NCBI GenBank assembly: GCA_051530055.1
Contig: CM121341.1
Span: 4,464,001 to 4,528,000 of the forward strand
Source of the DNA: Neoechinorhynchus agilis
Lineage: Eukaryota > Acanthocephala
Direction: 5' to 3'
DNA: 64,000 nt
Position 1 is the first letter of the stretch; each line of letters begins with the position of its first letter. Below the pieces are notes generated by a model, which saw only the letters and a program-made list of their open reading frames with translations, ran no database searches and had not been told where the DNA came from. The translations under genes and the position numbers were made by a program. Shown here one piece after another: positions 1 to 11,391 of this stretch.

Positions 1-1502
1 ACTTCATCTTGAAATATTTTTCGTCTTAGTATCGAAAAGTCTCGTGCACATGAATTTAACTTTTTTGTCGAAGATAATGGACCTGATTTGTTCATAGTTT
101 CATTGTTAGATCGATTTCTATAAGGAAATGAGCGACAAGTATCCGGTGAAGTCCTATTTTCTTGACTGATCCTTCCTTTTTCTGAACCCAATTCTGTTGG
201 GGAACGAGTAGACGTACTCTCAATCGACATAGAAGTTTGTGAATATGGTTCTCGAGCGCCGAAATCAAACTTTAGACCATCCTGGGTATACTCCCCGTTG
301 ACGTTCAATATGTGCTCCTTCTCGTGTCGAATGTTCAATTGTCTAGAAGTATATTCGATTTTCTTTGGCGCCGACATTCCCGAAGCTTTGCGAAAGTTGC
401 TTTTATTTTTGTTTCGAAGATCGGACCAACGATCGAGGTTACATCTTGGAGGTTGTACCTGTGACTCTGATGGCTTAGTCTGGTTCATCGATACAACATC
501 TCTATCGGTAACTAAGAGGCCGGTTGGTTGATCCTCTTTGGCTGGCGACTCTTTCTCTTGATGAAGTGATTTCCATTCAGGAAGAGAATACTCAACTGCG
601 GTGAAAAATGGTATATTCAATTCTAACAAATTGTATTGTTCAATGATGCAGGATAGTTTTGTATTATCTTTAAGACGCTGTAAGTTTTCATGTTTCATTT
701 TGTCGGTTATCGCATCTTTATCTTGATGTAATGCGGATTCTTTGTTGAACGAATCGAACAAATCCATCCGTGGTGGAGAAAAGTCCGAGTTAGTATGTAG
801 CCGGTGAGGTTCGTATTTTCTAGGATTCAGATTTTGACGCGCATTTTGCTTATTTCCCAGATATTTCCGAAATAACGATCCGGGTAAAGATTCCGACCGC
901 TTGCGAGGTATGGAAGTCGGTCTACTAACGAGCCCGGCGTATAGTTGAAGTCCAGGAATCTCTTTTGCACAATCGATGCTTGGATTTTCATCAGAGACTT
1001 TATCTGGATCAGGTGCTAAAGATGAATATAAAAAATATAGCTGCGAAAATATTTAATACTTACAAGAAGGTTTTACTGCCCGTAAAATGCGTTTAGCCTC
1101 TTCACAAATCATTTCATTAAATTTTTCGATATTCTCAGAGGTCGGTGATAATGTGAAGGTGTTAGTTACTTCAGAAAGGATTTTCTGGGACTTCTGTGAG
1201 TCATGTATCTTCGTCGTACTAGTTCGATTTGTACATTGGAGTAAAATATCGCAAAATGCTGTAATTGCAATTTGGTATTCATTGTAAGTTGCACAGGAAT
1301 GATAAATAGTCATTTCTATATCCAGCGCTTTTCTGGCACAATGGGTATCATACTGTTTCATTAATGATTGTCTATTTGCTCGAATTGAATGAGATATCAT
1401 TTGAATGGGTCGAACTTACAAAAAAGATAGAATTCTCATACGGCAACCTAATATCCACTGATTTATATGATCCGTTGATTTTACTTGCTCGTTTGGAATC
1501 AT
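1..1502 (-). CDS. MED15-like KIX-domain paralog (3 exons seen, 3' end outside window)
   Basis: Exon 1 is 1502-1420, exon 2 is 1371-1064 and exon 3 starts at 1015 and stays open to the window edge (about 338 codons). Introns of 48 bp have GTAAGT donors and TAG acceptors; phases are 2 and 1 and the frame closes across all three exons. Residues about 19-75 align without gaps to the KIX region of the MED15 gene at 11392-13600 (about 21 of 57 identical, including the block ATYNxYQ and FC), and the first intron falls at the same codon and phase in both. KIX domains of MED15 bind activation domains of transcription factors. Downstream of the KIX the protein is long, Ser/Lys/Asn-rich and unlike MED15. 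The start at 1502 is the ATG giving a spliced frame into the KIX. Role as a second Mediator tail subunit or a diverged activator-binding protein is inference. Confidence 0.72.
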
Positions 1503-1531
1503 CTTTAAATACGAGTGAAACTGTTTTTATG

Positions 1532-1634
1532 ACAAAATGAACTAATTTATCGAATCCAATGTTTCGGAGGCACAATCTTGGGGCACAAGATTATGTCTCC
1601 GAAACATCGGATCCAATAAATTACTTCATTTTGT
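1532..1634. repeat. Imperfect fold-back (hairpin) over the MED15-like gene start region
   Basis: Two arms of about 48 bp (1532-1580 and 1587-1634) are inverted copies with a few mismatches, sharing the core GTTTCGGAG / CTCCGAAAC and ending in ACAAAATGA / TTCATTTTGT. The loop is only a few bases. It lies just 5' of the first exon, so it may be a small fold-back element sitting in the promoter or leader. No coding content. Confidence 0.7.
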
Positions 1635-2019
1635 TGTAGCCACATAAAAACATGAACAATTCTTAAAGATACCCGAGTTCAATAGTTAGTTTGTGATCAA
1701 CCTTAACAGCAGCGATGAATTTAGTGCAATTTTACGTTCATAAGTACGCATTTCGGGTGCGTTAAAGTGAATTGTAAATTAAAGTTAGTTTCGAACCGTT
1801 GCGATTATCAAAAGACATTCGTTGGCGTCCCGAGGAATGAGTGTCCTTTGTCGACTATTATTTCCAGGAACTGTACAATTATTAATCCCATTTCTCACAC
1901 TTTCCCGGATGCAAAGTAACACCTAAAATCCTTTATCTCAAGGATTTCTTTAAAAAGTTTAATTTTGTAAACTCGAGACATCATGTTTTTTTCCGACATG
2001 AAATCATTCACACCACCGC
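1635..2019. other. Intergenic, no gene recognised
   Basis: AT-rich sequence between the hairpin and the LINE relic. No convincing open frame, RNA gene or repeat was seen here. Confidence 0.5.
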
Positions 2020-3060
2020 TCTGGATCACTCAACTGCTGTTCTGGTGTAACGGTCGAAAGGACGGATGCAGCGTTCCTTCCCGTTGCACAGCCAGGCTTT
2101 TGTTTTGGAAGAAGAATGCTCCTGCACTCGGATCGCCAATGATTCGTCCATGTTTCTTGGACAATCTGCTGACCAGGTACTGTGCCGCGGTACCAAACGA
2201 CCCGAGTTTCTCGATGCCAAAAAGAACGAAATAATCATTTTCACCCGAGTTCCTGTATTTGGTCTTTTTGCGTCCTCAGCGGCGGTTGCTGCTCTTCCTG
2301 GTTTAATAATCTAGGCATTTGCCTCCCCTCGCCACGGGAATACTGTGACACCGTCCGGTATACAGCCATCGAGTCGGCAAAGATTGCTGGGCTCTCGGAT
2401 GTTTGGCGCATTCACAGTATTCAGGGCACGGCTCGGAATTGCGTTCATTTCGGCACGTCGTGAGTATTTTCCGCCTGATTCCCGATAGACGAGAGCATTT
2501 CGTCCCGATGGTTCCACGGTCGCTCCGCTACTTCAGCGATGAGATGTGCCCATCTGTACCTCAAGTCTTAGGGACATTGCAATCCTTATTGTCTCGCCTG
2601 AGAGAAGGATACCCACAGAAGCGATTGGGAGAGCGTTGAGCCAAACCCCCGATTCTCTTGTATAGACTGCCGCCAGTGGAGTTTGGTTCATTAGGTTACG
2701 AGAATCTGAAATTAAAGAGTTATGAATTCTCGCTACCAGGGGTAAGTCCTAAACTGATTGTTTGCAACCATTGACGGGTACTTGCTCGCTGCCTAAGAGC
2801 CTCTACGAAATCTTCATCCAAGGTGGAATTCTCACCAAGAACGGATTTAACTACTTTGCAGCCTGCTTCATACGATTCAACGCCTCTTTCTGACCATAAA
2901 ACGTGGTTATTGAACAACAAGGGAGTTGGAGTCCCATAAATATTAACGAAACAGCGAAATGCTTCTGGTGCGTGATCTCTAAAAACTTCGAGCAAATCTG
3001 CTCCGTGAACCGCTCCTTGCCGTATTTTTAGCATTTTAATGGGTGGCTCAGCCGGTAAAA
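2020..3060 (-). mobile_element. LINE relic, restriction-like-endonuclease (RLE) type, internally deleted
   Basis: The minus strand carries broken pieces of a non-LTR retrotransposon related to the long copy at 40870-42969. From 3060 to about 2720 it reads part of the reverse transcriptase (TPLLFNNHVLWSERGV, matching TPLVYNNELIWSQSGV of the long copy). From about 2640 to 2020 it reads the carboxy-terminal part (NIREPSNLCRLDG, PDGVTVFPW) in several frames. The segment between polymerase and carboxy terminus is missing. The low-coordinate end matches the copy at 29835-30430 and a short scrap at about 10461-10520, so this subfamily is present at least three times. Confidence 0.8.
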
Positions 3061-3520
3061 ATATATATAAAAGGACTAACGGCTGAGCCACATATAAAAT
3101 TTCTAAAAAAAATCGGAAAGCTTATCCAGGCTAAAGTGGCGAAGTTTGTGCATTCTGTAGTTGTGCTGAGGGAGTCAAGTGGACTAATGCTCCAGATCCC
3201 ACACAACCAAAAAGAGGACGAAATACTGCTGAAGGGAAGGAACTCACCGATGAATCCCGCCTCCCCGGGATGTATCTGAGAATCCGGAGGGATTCTTACA
3301 AACTTATAACCGTACGGTCTTGGGGCATTGAGCGCAGACCAGCGCTTCCCAGACCGAAATCGATGGACTGCGGGTGTCCATTGGGCCGTGTGTTAAAAAA
3401 ATAAAAATATCTATCCTTACCGTATGTTTTTGAGAGTCTAAGTGATTCAATCACTTCTCTGATGTAAGAGATCAATGTGGCTTCATGCCAAGAGGAAGGG
3501 ATGTCCTAAATCTGAAGCAA
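3040..3520 (+). mobile_element. Divergent copy of the tRNA-like SINE family, preceded by a short hairpin
   Basis: A hairpin made of GTGGCTCAGCCG and its complement lies at about 3041-3095. It is followed by sequence matching the SINE copies at 43590 and 60000: the TAGTTGTG box, AGTGGACTAATG, GGACGAAATAC, CTCCCCGGGATGTATCTGAG and the terminal GGGATGTCCTAAATCTGAAG. An extra block at about 3330-3420 (GCAGACCAGCGCTTCCCAGA) also occurs at about 13928-13990. The copy is old and rearranged. Confidence 0.6.
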
Positions 3521-3779
3521 AATGGTATTTTTTAATTTAGAACATATTTAACGCATTGGATGGTCGTTCTGCCTAAACCCAACGAGCAATCAGAAATATT
3601 TCCAAACTTTTAATTAGCATTCTCATTTCATTCAGATAGTAAGAAAATCTACACAATGTTTTAAATAATGTCAACGCATTTTCCCATTCTACATAGTTGA
3701 ATCGCACTTTTCTAATTTGAAATTCAGAGTTGACATTCAGGGGTCACCCACAAATCGTTTTCGAAGTTTTACTCCTTCA

Positions 3780-5110
3780 GTCGTCATTGACCGTATTTCT
3801 AAATTGAAATTTCAATCACTGAAAAACACATCCAATCTTCAAAGTTAGAGTTAGAACAGAGTTCAGCGATGAATGAAACTTCTCAGACTATGAATTTAAA
3901 AATTCGGTAGCAAACTTATTCGACTGCAATCCTGGAAACTTCTTCATTGGCCTTTTTTTGTAAATTGAAATTTCAATCAGCTTTGATTGCTTCGCATCAG
4001 AATACGGGCAATAATCCATGATGACCTCTTCTTTTATTCTGTTCCAAACGCCATTATTTTTGTTAAAGATTAAGCCGAATTCCCCCCCCAGGAAATGATC
4101 GATTATCGTTCGTTTAAGCGCATTGAAGCGACTTTGAGTTCACCGACTTTGTCGAGTTTTCCATAGAAGCTGGCGGACTGCTAATTTCAAGGAGACGGGA
4201 GGTGACTTTGCAAGAGAAAACCGTCATACGCTTAAATGTTGTTTGGTTCCTTCTTTTCGATTGTCGTCGGACCAACATTTTCGGAGCTTTATTCTTTTTT
4301 TGCAGAGTCCTGAAAAACACATTCAATCTTCAAAAGTAGAGTTGGAACGGAGTTCAGCGATGAATGATACTTCTCAGACTATGAATTTAAAAATTCGGTA
4401 GCAAATTTATTCGACTGCAGTCCTGGAAACTTCTTCATTGACCTTTTTTGTAAATTGAAATTCCAATCAGCTTTGATTGCTTCGCATCAGAATACGGGCA
4501 ATAATCCATGATGACCTCTCGTTTTATTCTGGTCCAAACGCCATTATTTTTGTTAAAGATTAAGCCGAATTTCCCCTCGGAAATGATCGATTATCGTTCG
4601 TTTAAGCGCATTGAAGCGACTTTGAGTTCACCGACTTTGTCGAGTTTTCCATAGAAGCTGGCGGACTGCTAATTTCGAGGAGACGGGAGGTGACTTTGCA
4701 AGAGAAAACCCACATAAGCTTAAATGTTTTTTGGTTTCTTCTTTTCGATTGTCGTCGGACCAACATTTTCGGAGCTTTATTCTTTTTTTGCAGAGTCCTG
4801 AAAAACACACCCAATCTTCAAAGTTAGAGTTAGAACAGAGTTCAGCGAGAAAGGGCACTTCTCAGACTATGAATTTAAAAATTCGGTAGCAAACTTATTC
4901 GACTGCAATCCTGGAAACTTCTTCATTGACCTTTTTTTGTAAATTGAAATTTCAATCAGCTTTGATTGCTTCGCATCAGAATACGGGCAATAATCCTTGA
5001 CGACCTCTCGTTATATTCTGGTCCAAACGCCATTATTTTTGATAAAGATTTCCTTCGATTGTCGCTGGACCGGCATTTTCGGAGTATTGAAAAACAAGAT
5101 CAATTCGGAT
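3780..5110. repeat. 488-bp tandem repeat, locus 1
   Basis: Roughly two and a half copies of a unit of about 488 bp in tandem. Landmarks repeat at that spacing: GACTATGAATTTAAAAATTC (3890, 4379, 4867), CAGCTTTGATTGCTTCGCAT (3978, 4467, 4957) and GTCGGACCAACATTTTCGGA (4264, 4753). Each full copy has the same 70-codon open frame on the minus strand (4114-4326, 4602-4814), but this follows from copy identity and is not by itself evidence of a gene. The array ends about 150 bp before the E2F start. The same unit forms a second array at 20340-22015. Confidence 0.9.
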
Positions 5111-5257
5111 TTTTGGTTAAGCACAGTAACGCGTCTTACGTTGGTTGTCGTCGTCTCGTGCCTACGCGAGATGGTTTAAATGCTTCGATCGCCAGTGACC
5201 TGGAAGAATCATCAAGAATGATGGCTATGTGTAAATGATGTTTTGCGTAACGGACGA

Positions 5258-6241
5258 ATGGATGGGAACGATTTTGAATCATTTGACGACGATCCATATC
5301 GGATGGACTCATCGTATTTTCTGGACGATCTTGATGAAAGTACGGAAGGTGGTGAGCAGATTCGGGGTGAGAAGAGTCTTGGTAAGCTGACTATAAAGTT
5401 TATGGATATGCTCCGAGCTTCCCCTAGTGGAATTCTGGATCTTCGTGAAGTAGCGGATACATTAGCCCCTCGCCAGAAGCGGAGAATTTACGACATTACT
5501 AACGTTCTCGAAGGAACTGGTTTAATTGAGAAGCGATCGAAAAATAGCATCCAGTGGCGGGGAATGGCATGCGGCGGTTCAACGGTCGATACTTACAACA
5601 AATTGTCGGAACTGAAGAAGCAAGTGAAATTGGCTCAAGAGACTGAGAAGTCGTTGGACGAGCAGATTGAAGCCTTGGATAATTTCCAGCGTTACATTGA
5701 AGAAAATGATCGGATGTTGTTCTGTAGTCATCAGGAAATAAAAGATGCGTGTCCTGAAGGTCTTATTATACCACTTCCTGAATGTGAAATCAAAGTTTTA
5801 CTTGCTAAGGAACCTCCATCTAACGACGAAGGACAAGAAACGAAACCTCCTCGTACAATGTACATCTACGATATTTCGCTCAAATCGACTCGTGGTCCTC
5901 TACAGGCGATCTCACGCAGTAGTGATAAAATCGCGTATAAATATAAAAGCGACGATTCCTTTGAAGAACCCAATTTCGTTAATTTAATCGGAAGAGATAG
6001 CGATTGGTTGATCGGGACGAGTGGTGGTGATGATGATAATCATCATCATGGAGTCACTGTTCTGCCCATTTCTGTTTCATTTCCTGGAAATCGACATGAA
6101 CTCAAATCATTTCTTGGAACTGAAAGTATGTCCGAAGAAATGGACGTTGCTGCCCATGAAGAAGTAGTTACAGTAAAAGAGGAAGCTGCAGTTGATCAAC
6201 TGCCGGATCCGAATTTTGATTGGGACTTTGACGAAGCGTAA
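5258..6241 (+). CDS. E2F: E2F family transcription factor (E2F4/5 type)
   Basis: Single-exon gene of 327 codons. Residues about 40-110 form the winged-helix DNA-binding domain with the family signature [12 protein letters not shown] followed by KNSIQWRG. Residues about 120-165 make the leucine-zipper/coiled-coil dimerisation region, expected to pair with DP. The marked-box region follows (EGLIIPLPE to [11 protein letters not shown]). The carboxy tail is acidic and ends [11 protein letters not shown], placed where E2F4/5 proteins carry the pocket-protein binding/transactivation stretch. There is no long amino-terminal cyclin-binding extension, consistent with E2F4/5. The frame is open upstream to 5222, but 5258 is the first ATG. 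E2F/DP regulates S-phase genes in the nucleus. The 488-bp tandem repeat lies just upstream and may contribute to the 5' region. Confidence 0.93.
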   Translation: MDGNDFESFDDDPYRMDSSYFLDDLDESTEGGEQIRGEKSLGKLTIKFMDMLRASPSGILDLREVADTLAPRQKRRIYDITNVLEGTGLIEKRSKNSIQWRGMACGGSTVDTYNKLSELKKQVKLAQETEKSLDEQIEALDNFQRYIEENDRMLFCSHQEIKDACPEGLIIPLPECEIKVLLAKEPPSNDEGQETKPPRTMYIYDISLKSTRGPLQAISRSSDKIAYKYKSDDSFEEPNFVNLIGRDSDWLIGTSGGDDDNHHHGVTVLPISVSFPGNRHELKSFLGTESMSEEMDVAAHEEVVTVKEEAAVDQLPDPNFDWDFDEA

Positions 6242-7018
6242 ACCAAGGTTAACTCACATCGGATCATGTTTTTTCTTCATAAATTGTATTTGGCTCATCG
6301 TCATTCATCTCCCTAAATACTTCTCAGTTAATTATTTTCCAATTTTTTAGTTTACTTTCTTGGATCTAAAATTGACTAATTCATTTCCCCGCTATTTCAC
6401 GTTGGATAATTCCGTCGCAAATTTTTACGACGTATTTGTCAATCTAAATCCGGTTCAGGAGTATTTTAATTGGAGTCTAAAATCGTAAAATCTCTAAGTG
6501 ACTCAATTGGTTATTGATTTTTAAAAATTTATAAAGCTAAGATCACGATTCCGGCCTAAATTTCCTGTAGTTTCTCGAGAATGCAAAATCGTACTTTTTA
6601 ATAATTTTGTTACTCTAAAAACACAACAATATAGAACGCTGATCGATTAAATTTTAGATGCGAATATGACCTTCATCGAATTCGCATATTTTTGAACGAA
6701 CTTTAGAAAAACTGTGTTACGCCGCATTCTCATTTGCGATTATCTTAGTTACTAATTCCGATTAAATCAAAATATTCGACTTGTTTGCCTTTCTGTTCCG
6801 CGCATTCAGGCTTGATAAAAAACTATTTGTAATATTAGTCGACTGTTTCGAAGACATTTAAAAAAATCTAATTCTTCTCACTCACGCATTTTTCTCTCAT
6901 GAGAGGTTGCGATTCCCTCGACAAGCAATTTATCCTATTTGATACAATCTACCCATCGTTTCCTCGTCGGTGATTTCCCTTTCTGCGCAGTATGCGATCT
7001 GCTTCGCACTTCGAAACT
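6242..7018. other. Intergenic, no gene recognised
   Basis: AT-rich downstream region of E2F. No further coding exon, RNA gene or clear repeat was seen. Confidence 0.5.
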
Positions 7019-7640
7019 TTATTGTGCCAGCGCAACCTTCTTTGGACGATCAACTCTGAACAGCGGCAAGTGCCGAACAGCTCCGTCCTCATCTCGTTCG
7101 TTTCTAATCTTCTGAGGTCGTTTTGCTAGGTCGTCCAAGCTTCTACGCCATATAAAATGGCTGGTCGAACCACGATCTCGAACACCAGAGTTTCGGTGAG
7201 ATTCTTTTGCCGCATAGTACAATAGACATCTTCCTCCAATTGAGCCACCCGCTTTGTATACGAGCAGTTATTTCGGGTTCGAGGGAATTTGTCACATTTT
7301 CTTCGCTTCCTAGATATTTCACTGTTCTTCTCATCGTCAAATCCACACCTTCTAACTTGCTTCCGGTCCCATGCATTTTACCTTAAGACCGTTGGTTTCC
7401 AATGCCTCACGCCGCCCTTCAGGACTTCGCTGAGCAAGTGTTTCAGTTCATCAGCGACCAATAGTGTTCATGGAGGCTTTCGGACGATTTGCTTAGAACC
7501 CAAGACATCCATGATAGTGACGAATAGGAACGGACTGAGGGCTGATCCCTGATGCAATCCAACTGTAACCTCAAAATAGTTTGTCGCTCCAACACTGCAT
7601 CTGACACAAGTACAGGATCCTTAATTGAAAAACACAAACC
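7019..7640 (-). mobile_element. RTE-like LINE relic (reverse transcriptase carboxy-terminal part)
   Basis: The minus strand reads in shifting frames the core of a non-LTR reverse transcriptase. From high to low coordinate there is a motif-B-like VGLHQGSALSPFLF, then a decayed active-site region, then YTKRVAQLEEDVYC and LTETLVFEIVVRPAILYG, a hallmark of RTE-like elements (VVRPAxLYG). Frames are interrupted several times and the element is truncated at both ends, so it is a dead fragment. Confidence 0.75.
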
Positions 7641-7799
7641 TGCTTGGTGTTAGAAAGCACTTTCTCGAAATTCTTGCACTCGTTTGAAGCTTTATTTATA
7701 TATTTAGTGAAATCGTATTTATTGGCATGATGTGAAGAAACGCTTCGTTGCGTTTACTAAGAGCAATAAATCTTAAAGCTAATTGGATTCGGACGTATT

Positions 7800-8037
7800 T
7801 TTGACTTGGTGATTATATTCGCCCGATTAGAAAACATTTTATTCTTCTGAAATATTTCAAAAGAGAAGAAACCTCGCCTTATCAATCATTACTCTTGTCG
7901 AGTTTTTAAATATTTTAGTTCGACTATTCAAAAATTTACAAGCAATGATTGATAAGGCGAAATTTCTTCTCTTTCGAAATATTTCAGAAGAATAAAATGT
8001 TTTCTAATCGGGTGAATATATTCACCACAAGTCAAAA
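7800..8037. mobile_element. Palindromic MITE
   Basis: Near-perfect inverted arms of about 90 bp: TTGACTTGGTGATTATATTC at the left and its near complement GAATATATTCACCACAAGTC at the right, with internal matched segments such as AATCATT / AATGATTGATAAGGCG. No coding capacity. Its ends and internal words (GAAATATTTC, AAGGCGA) resemble the element at 24697-25045. Confidence 0.8.
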
Positions 8038-8930
8038 TTTACCATCCCCAATGGATTTTCTCTCGATATGACTTGGACGTAGAATTGCACTGATTCATAA
8101 TTTCCTCGCGTTCTTTTAATAGATTCAACATCGCGATGATAAGTGCTATTTAGAACTCTTCACCCGATAAAGAACCTTTTTATTCAAGACATTTCGAACC
8201 TCGTCGGATTCATCATCAGTTCTTGGATATCATAACTCGAAATGAACCTGAGGAAAGATCCAACATCACAAACTCTCCTCGAAGCGAATAATCGCCAATT
8301 TTAATAAGCCGACCGGATTAATCAACCCGAAGGTGCATGGATCCGATTCTTTGCTCCTTCAAAAAATTTGTTATTATTAAAAGACGCTTAACAAACTAAT
8401 AATGTAGCTAACAAGATTCGAAACGTTTTTTGGAATAAAAAACGCCTTACCGGGTAAAGACCTCTAAATAATACTTCCAATAGACAATGGAATAATGTAC
8501 CGCGACTATAAAAAAAGGAATAATTCCACAGAGTTGTATTGTGTGAATTAACGAAAAATCAAGGAGGTGTGATGAGGTTCGGCATGGAAATATAACAATG
8601 ATTGGCACTTCAGGTTTGAAATTCTTCTAATTTCGACTTCTGTACATCAGTGCGCGTCGTGGCGATTTGCTAAAAAGAACCGAACGATTAAATAAAGCTC
8701 AACGAAATTGTGGAAGAAGTCAAGATCACCTCCCATTTAAACAAACAACATAAATACAAGACGAGTGCAATACACATAAACAATGGGAGAAATCCTTTTA
8801 AATATTATATAAAGACGGTGATAGCATAAGATTAAATAAAGTACAACGAAATGTATAGTAGTCTCCAAACATACAGCTTAATTGGATGACGAATTCATCT
8901 TTCTTGTAATCACGAAAATGTTCTCCAGAA
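8038..8930. other. Intergenic with small LINE scrap
   Basis: No gene seen. At about 8215-8300 there is a short stretch (GATATCATAACTCGAAATGA) shared with about 29250-29330, the 3' part of the Jockey/CR1-like LINE relic there. Confidence 0.5.
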
Positions 8931-8939
8931 TTAGTATGA

Positions 8940-9430
8940 GAAATTTAGATGGAAAACACGAAAAATGCAGATTCTCAAATACATTAATTTCTTAATTAGC
9001 TCGCTGAAGATATATTTTCCCTCCTCCTTAGTTATTTTGCCAAGTATTATTCTTGAATTGCAATATAACTGAGGAGGAGGGAAAATATATCTTCAACAAT
9101 CTTGTTAAGAAATTAAAGTTATTAACAAAAATCACCCTTGACATCCCATTTTTACAGGCTTGTCTCATCAGGGAACTTTTACTAAAGTTCGTAAACTTCA
9201 AACTAAATGACTTTGAAGCTAAAGAGGATGTATATCGATGAAGACCTTCAAAAAAGCCGAGAGGGAACTCTGCAAGAAAAAAAGGAAGACGAATTTGATT
9301 AAAATCCGAAATATTGGCACCGACATAAAAGACTTCGCTTTTATGTAAATTCTATTCAAAAATAGTACTTGAAAAAATAACTGAGGAGGAGGGAAAATAC
9401 AGATTCTCAAATACAATTAAAACGTCGGAT
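8940..9430. repeat. Nested small inverted-repeat elements
   Basis: The word AGATATATTTTCCCTCCTCC (about 9008) recurs inverted as GGAGGAGGGAAAATATATCT (about 9073), and again as a shorter direct copy at about 9383. GCAGATTCTCAAATACATTA (8967) recurs as CAGATTCTCAAATACAATTA (about 9402). This looks like one small terminal-inverted-repeat element inserted in or duplicated with another. Short open frames here (for example 9053-9241) are lysine-rich and unsupported as genes. Confidence 0.55.
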
Positions 9431-9657
9431 TTATCGGGGTATATGATAAACCGTATTGTTTTAATAGATAAACAAACTATGATGAATACGACGAGGTTCG
9501 AGACGTTTTTAATAAAAAAATTATTTACCTTGTAAAGACTTCTAAACAATAAGTCTAACAATTAAAACGTTAAAGTTACTAACTTACCCACAAGTTAATC
9601 AGACAAAAAATCGACGGATTTATTTTCTATAGTTAAGCTAAAAATGGATTTGATCAA

Positions 9658-10155
9658 TTATCTCTGTCCCTTGTTCTTAAACATTTCCACCATAAATACA
9701 AAATACTCCGTCCAGCTAACCTATAACGCCGAAAAGTTTTAATACTATTAAATCAAATCTGCACTTACGGCTCCATCTCTATTAGTGTCCATTTTGTTGA
9801 TTTGATTTTGGACGGTTACCGGATCTGCAGAAATACCGTTGGACAGCAAAGCGTTATACATTTCATCTTTTACAACATATCCCGACTTGTCTAAATCGAA
9901 TGCCATAAACGTCGATGCAATATTAACCATTTCCATTGGTGTAAGAAATGGGTAGATGTCCAACTTTAAATCTGGGTAAGTAAGTGTCACAGTGTGATCA
10001 CTGCCTCCAAATTGGGGTTGCTTGTAGCCTCCCACTGCTGGTGGTGGTTGCGGTGAAGGTTGAGCATTGTAACCGCCTGGTGCCTGTGTTGGAGTTCCGT
10101 ATCCTCCTGGTGGCGGATTGACACCAAATCCTGCCGGTTGTTGACCGAGCGACAT
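9658..10155 (-). CDS. EF-hand calcium-binding protein with Gly/Pro-rich amino terminus (2 exons)
   Basis: Exon 1 is 10155-9769 and exon 2 is 9720-9658, joined across a 48-bp intron with GTAAGT donor and TATAG acceptor, phase 0. The product is 149 aa. Residues 1-55 are rich in Gly, Pro, Gln and Tyr (PGGYG-type), a composition seen in penta-EF-hand proteins such as peflin and ALG-2 relatives. Two EF-hand loops are visible: DLDKSGYVVKDE, and DTNRDGAVSWTE, which is only completed by splicing and then has the proper Glu at position 12. The splice model is therefore well supported. The full penta-EF-hand length is not reached, so assignment to that family is tentative; a small calcium sensor is certain enough. 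Confidence 0.85.
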
Positions 10156-11000
10156 TTTAGAAGTTTTTTTAGGATGCTCGGAGTTTTTGAGAAAAGCTTA
10201 CTCTTTTATGTCTGACTTTTTAGTACTTTAAACATGTCATAATGACACATCGCTTGTACATGAAGACGAGTCATTTCGTTCAACAATCGTGTAGAGAAAA
10301 AGATTCTAAGCTTAAAAACGCAAATCCGAGAGGGAAAAATGAGTGTCCTGTAATGTTTTGTGAGTACTTCTTGGTATGATTTTATCTGTGATCTCTTTCA
10401 CGATGATATCTAAGATTGCGATTCAAAGCTAAAAATTCCCTTCCAAATCTTACCCGCCTTTCTGGATCACTCAGCTCCCGTCCTTGTGTAATGGTCGAAC
10501 GGACAGAGTGCCTTTTTTTACAGAATAAGTCAATTGTTCAAAACTAATCAATTTTTGCACCGAAACAAAATACAACAGGAGAAAAGTTGCAAATAGTGAA
10601 TCAATTTTCGCTGTAGGAATTTATCTTATAGTTCCACAATATTAAATTATGTTAATTTACAATGATCAGCAACAAATAAAGCTGAATCTCGTCAAATGAA
10701 CAACCTAAAAAAACGAGTTATACTGATTCACCTACCGAGACTCAGAAGCGTCAACATATTAAGTAAAACATATAGACAAAAATATCACTGATTTCATATT
10801 CACGCGAAAATATTGGTCAGTATTGGTTCGTTCCGATTGAGGAGTAATGAGTCGTAAAATACAATGGACAGATTAACAAATGGTTGCTCGAATTAGTTTC
10901 TAAATATGAGGATCTCTAGTTTAAAATGTCGATCATTTATAGATAGTGGCAGACCGGTTACATTTTTTTTCTGAATGTTAAAATGATCATCGCTACATTG
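10156..11000. other. Intergenic with LINE scrap
   Basis: No gene seen. About 10461-10520 (CTGGATCACTCAGCTCCCGT and what follows) matches the 3' end of the RLE-type LINE copies at 2020 and 29835. Confidence 0.5.
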
Positions 11001-11019
11001 CTGATTAGTTTCGTTAGGC

Positions 11020-11160
11020 ACATGACCTACCGATCTTTGCCAGGGAAGCGAATGAAATCATTAGGAGTTTGTACATTGGTCCGGATCTTCATATACCTCC
11101 CGAGAAGGCGTCCCTTTTCATTATGAGGCATCGACGATCATGGGTTTGAACTCTTTGATC
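11020..11160 (-). mobile_element. SINE relic (reverse orientation)
   Basis: Fragment matching the complement of the SINE body: GAGTTTGTACATTGGTCCGG, ATACCTCCCGAGAAGGCG. Diverged and truncated at both ends. Confidence 0.5.
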
Positions 11161-11391
11161 AAAAAAGGGAGGATCTACGGGAATGTACAAACCCGCAACC
11201 AAGTGATTTTAAGCGCTTCCCTGACCCAGATCAGCCAAGAAATCAGTCGTGTAAGGGATGCTCACTTAAAATTTATAGATATTTTTGATTTTTTCGCTAA
11301 ATTGAGCCAATCTTCAAGCAGTGACCGTTCAACTTTTACTTTATCGCTAATCAAATGTTAATTACGGTAACAAAGATATCATTGCATAATC

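Noticed and set aside
4114-4814. Repeated 70-codon minus-strand frame in the 488-bp unit
   Set aside because: It is present in each copy only because the copies are nearly identical; no start context, splice signal or family resemblance supports a gene.
9053-9241. Lys/Leu-rich 62-codon frame
   Set aside because: It begins inside an inverted-repeat element in AT-rich sequence; no splice or family support.
11140-11361. 73-codon plus-strand frame upstream of the MED15 3' end
   Set aside because: It starts in a SINE relic and overlaps no splice signals; the nearby genuine coding sequence is on the minus strand (MED15 exons 5 and 6).
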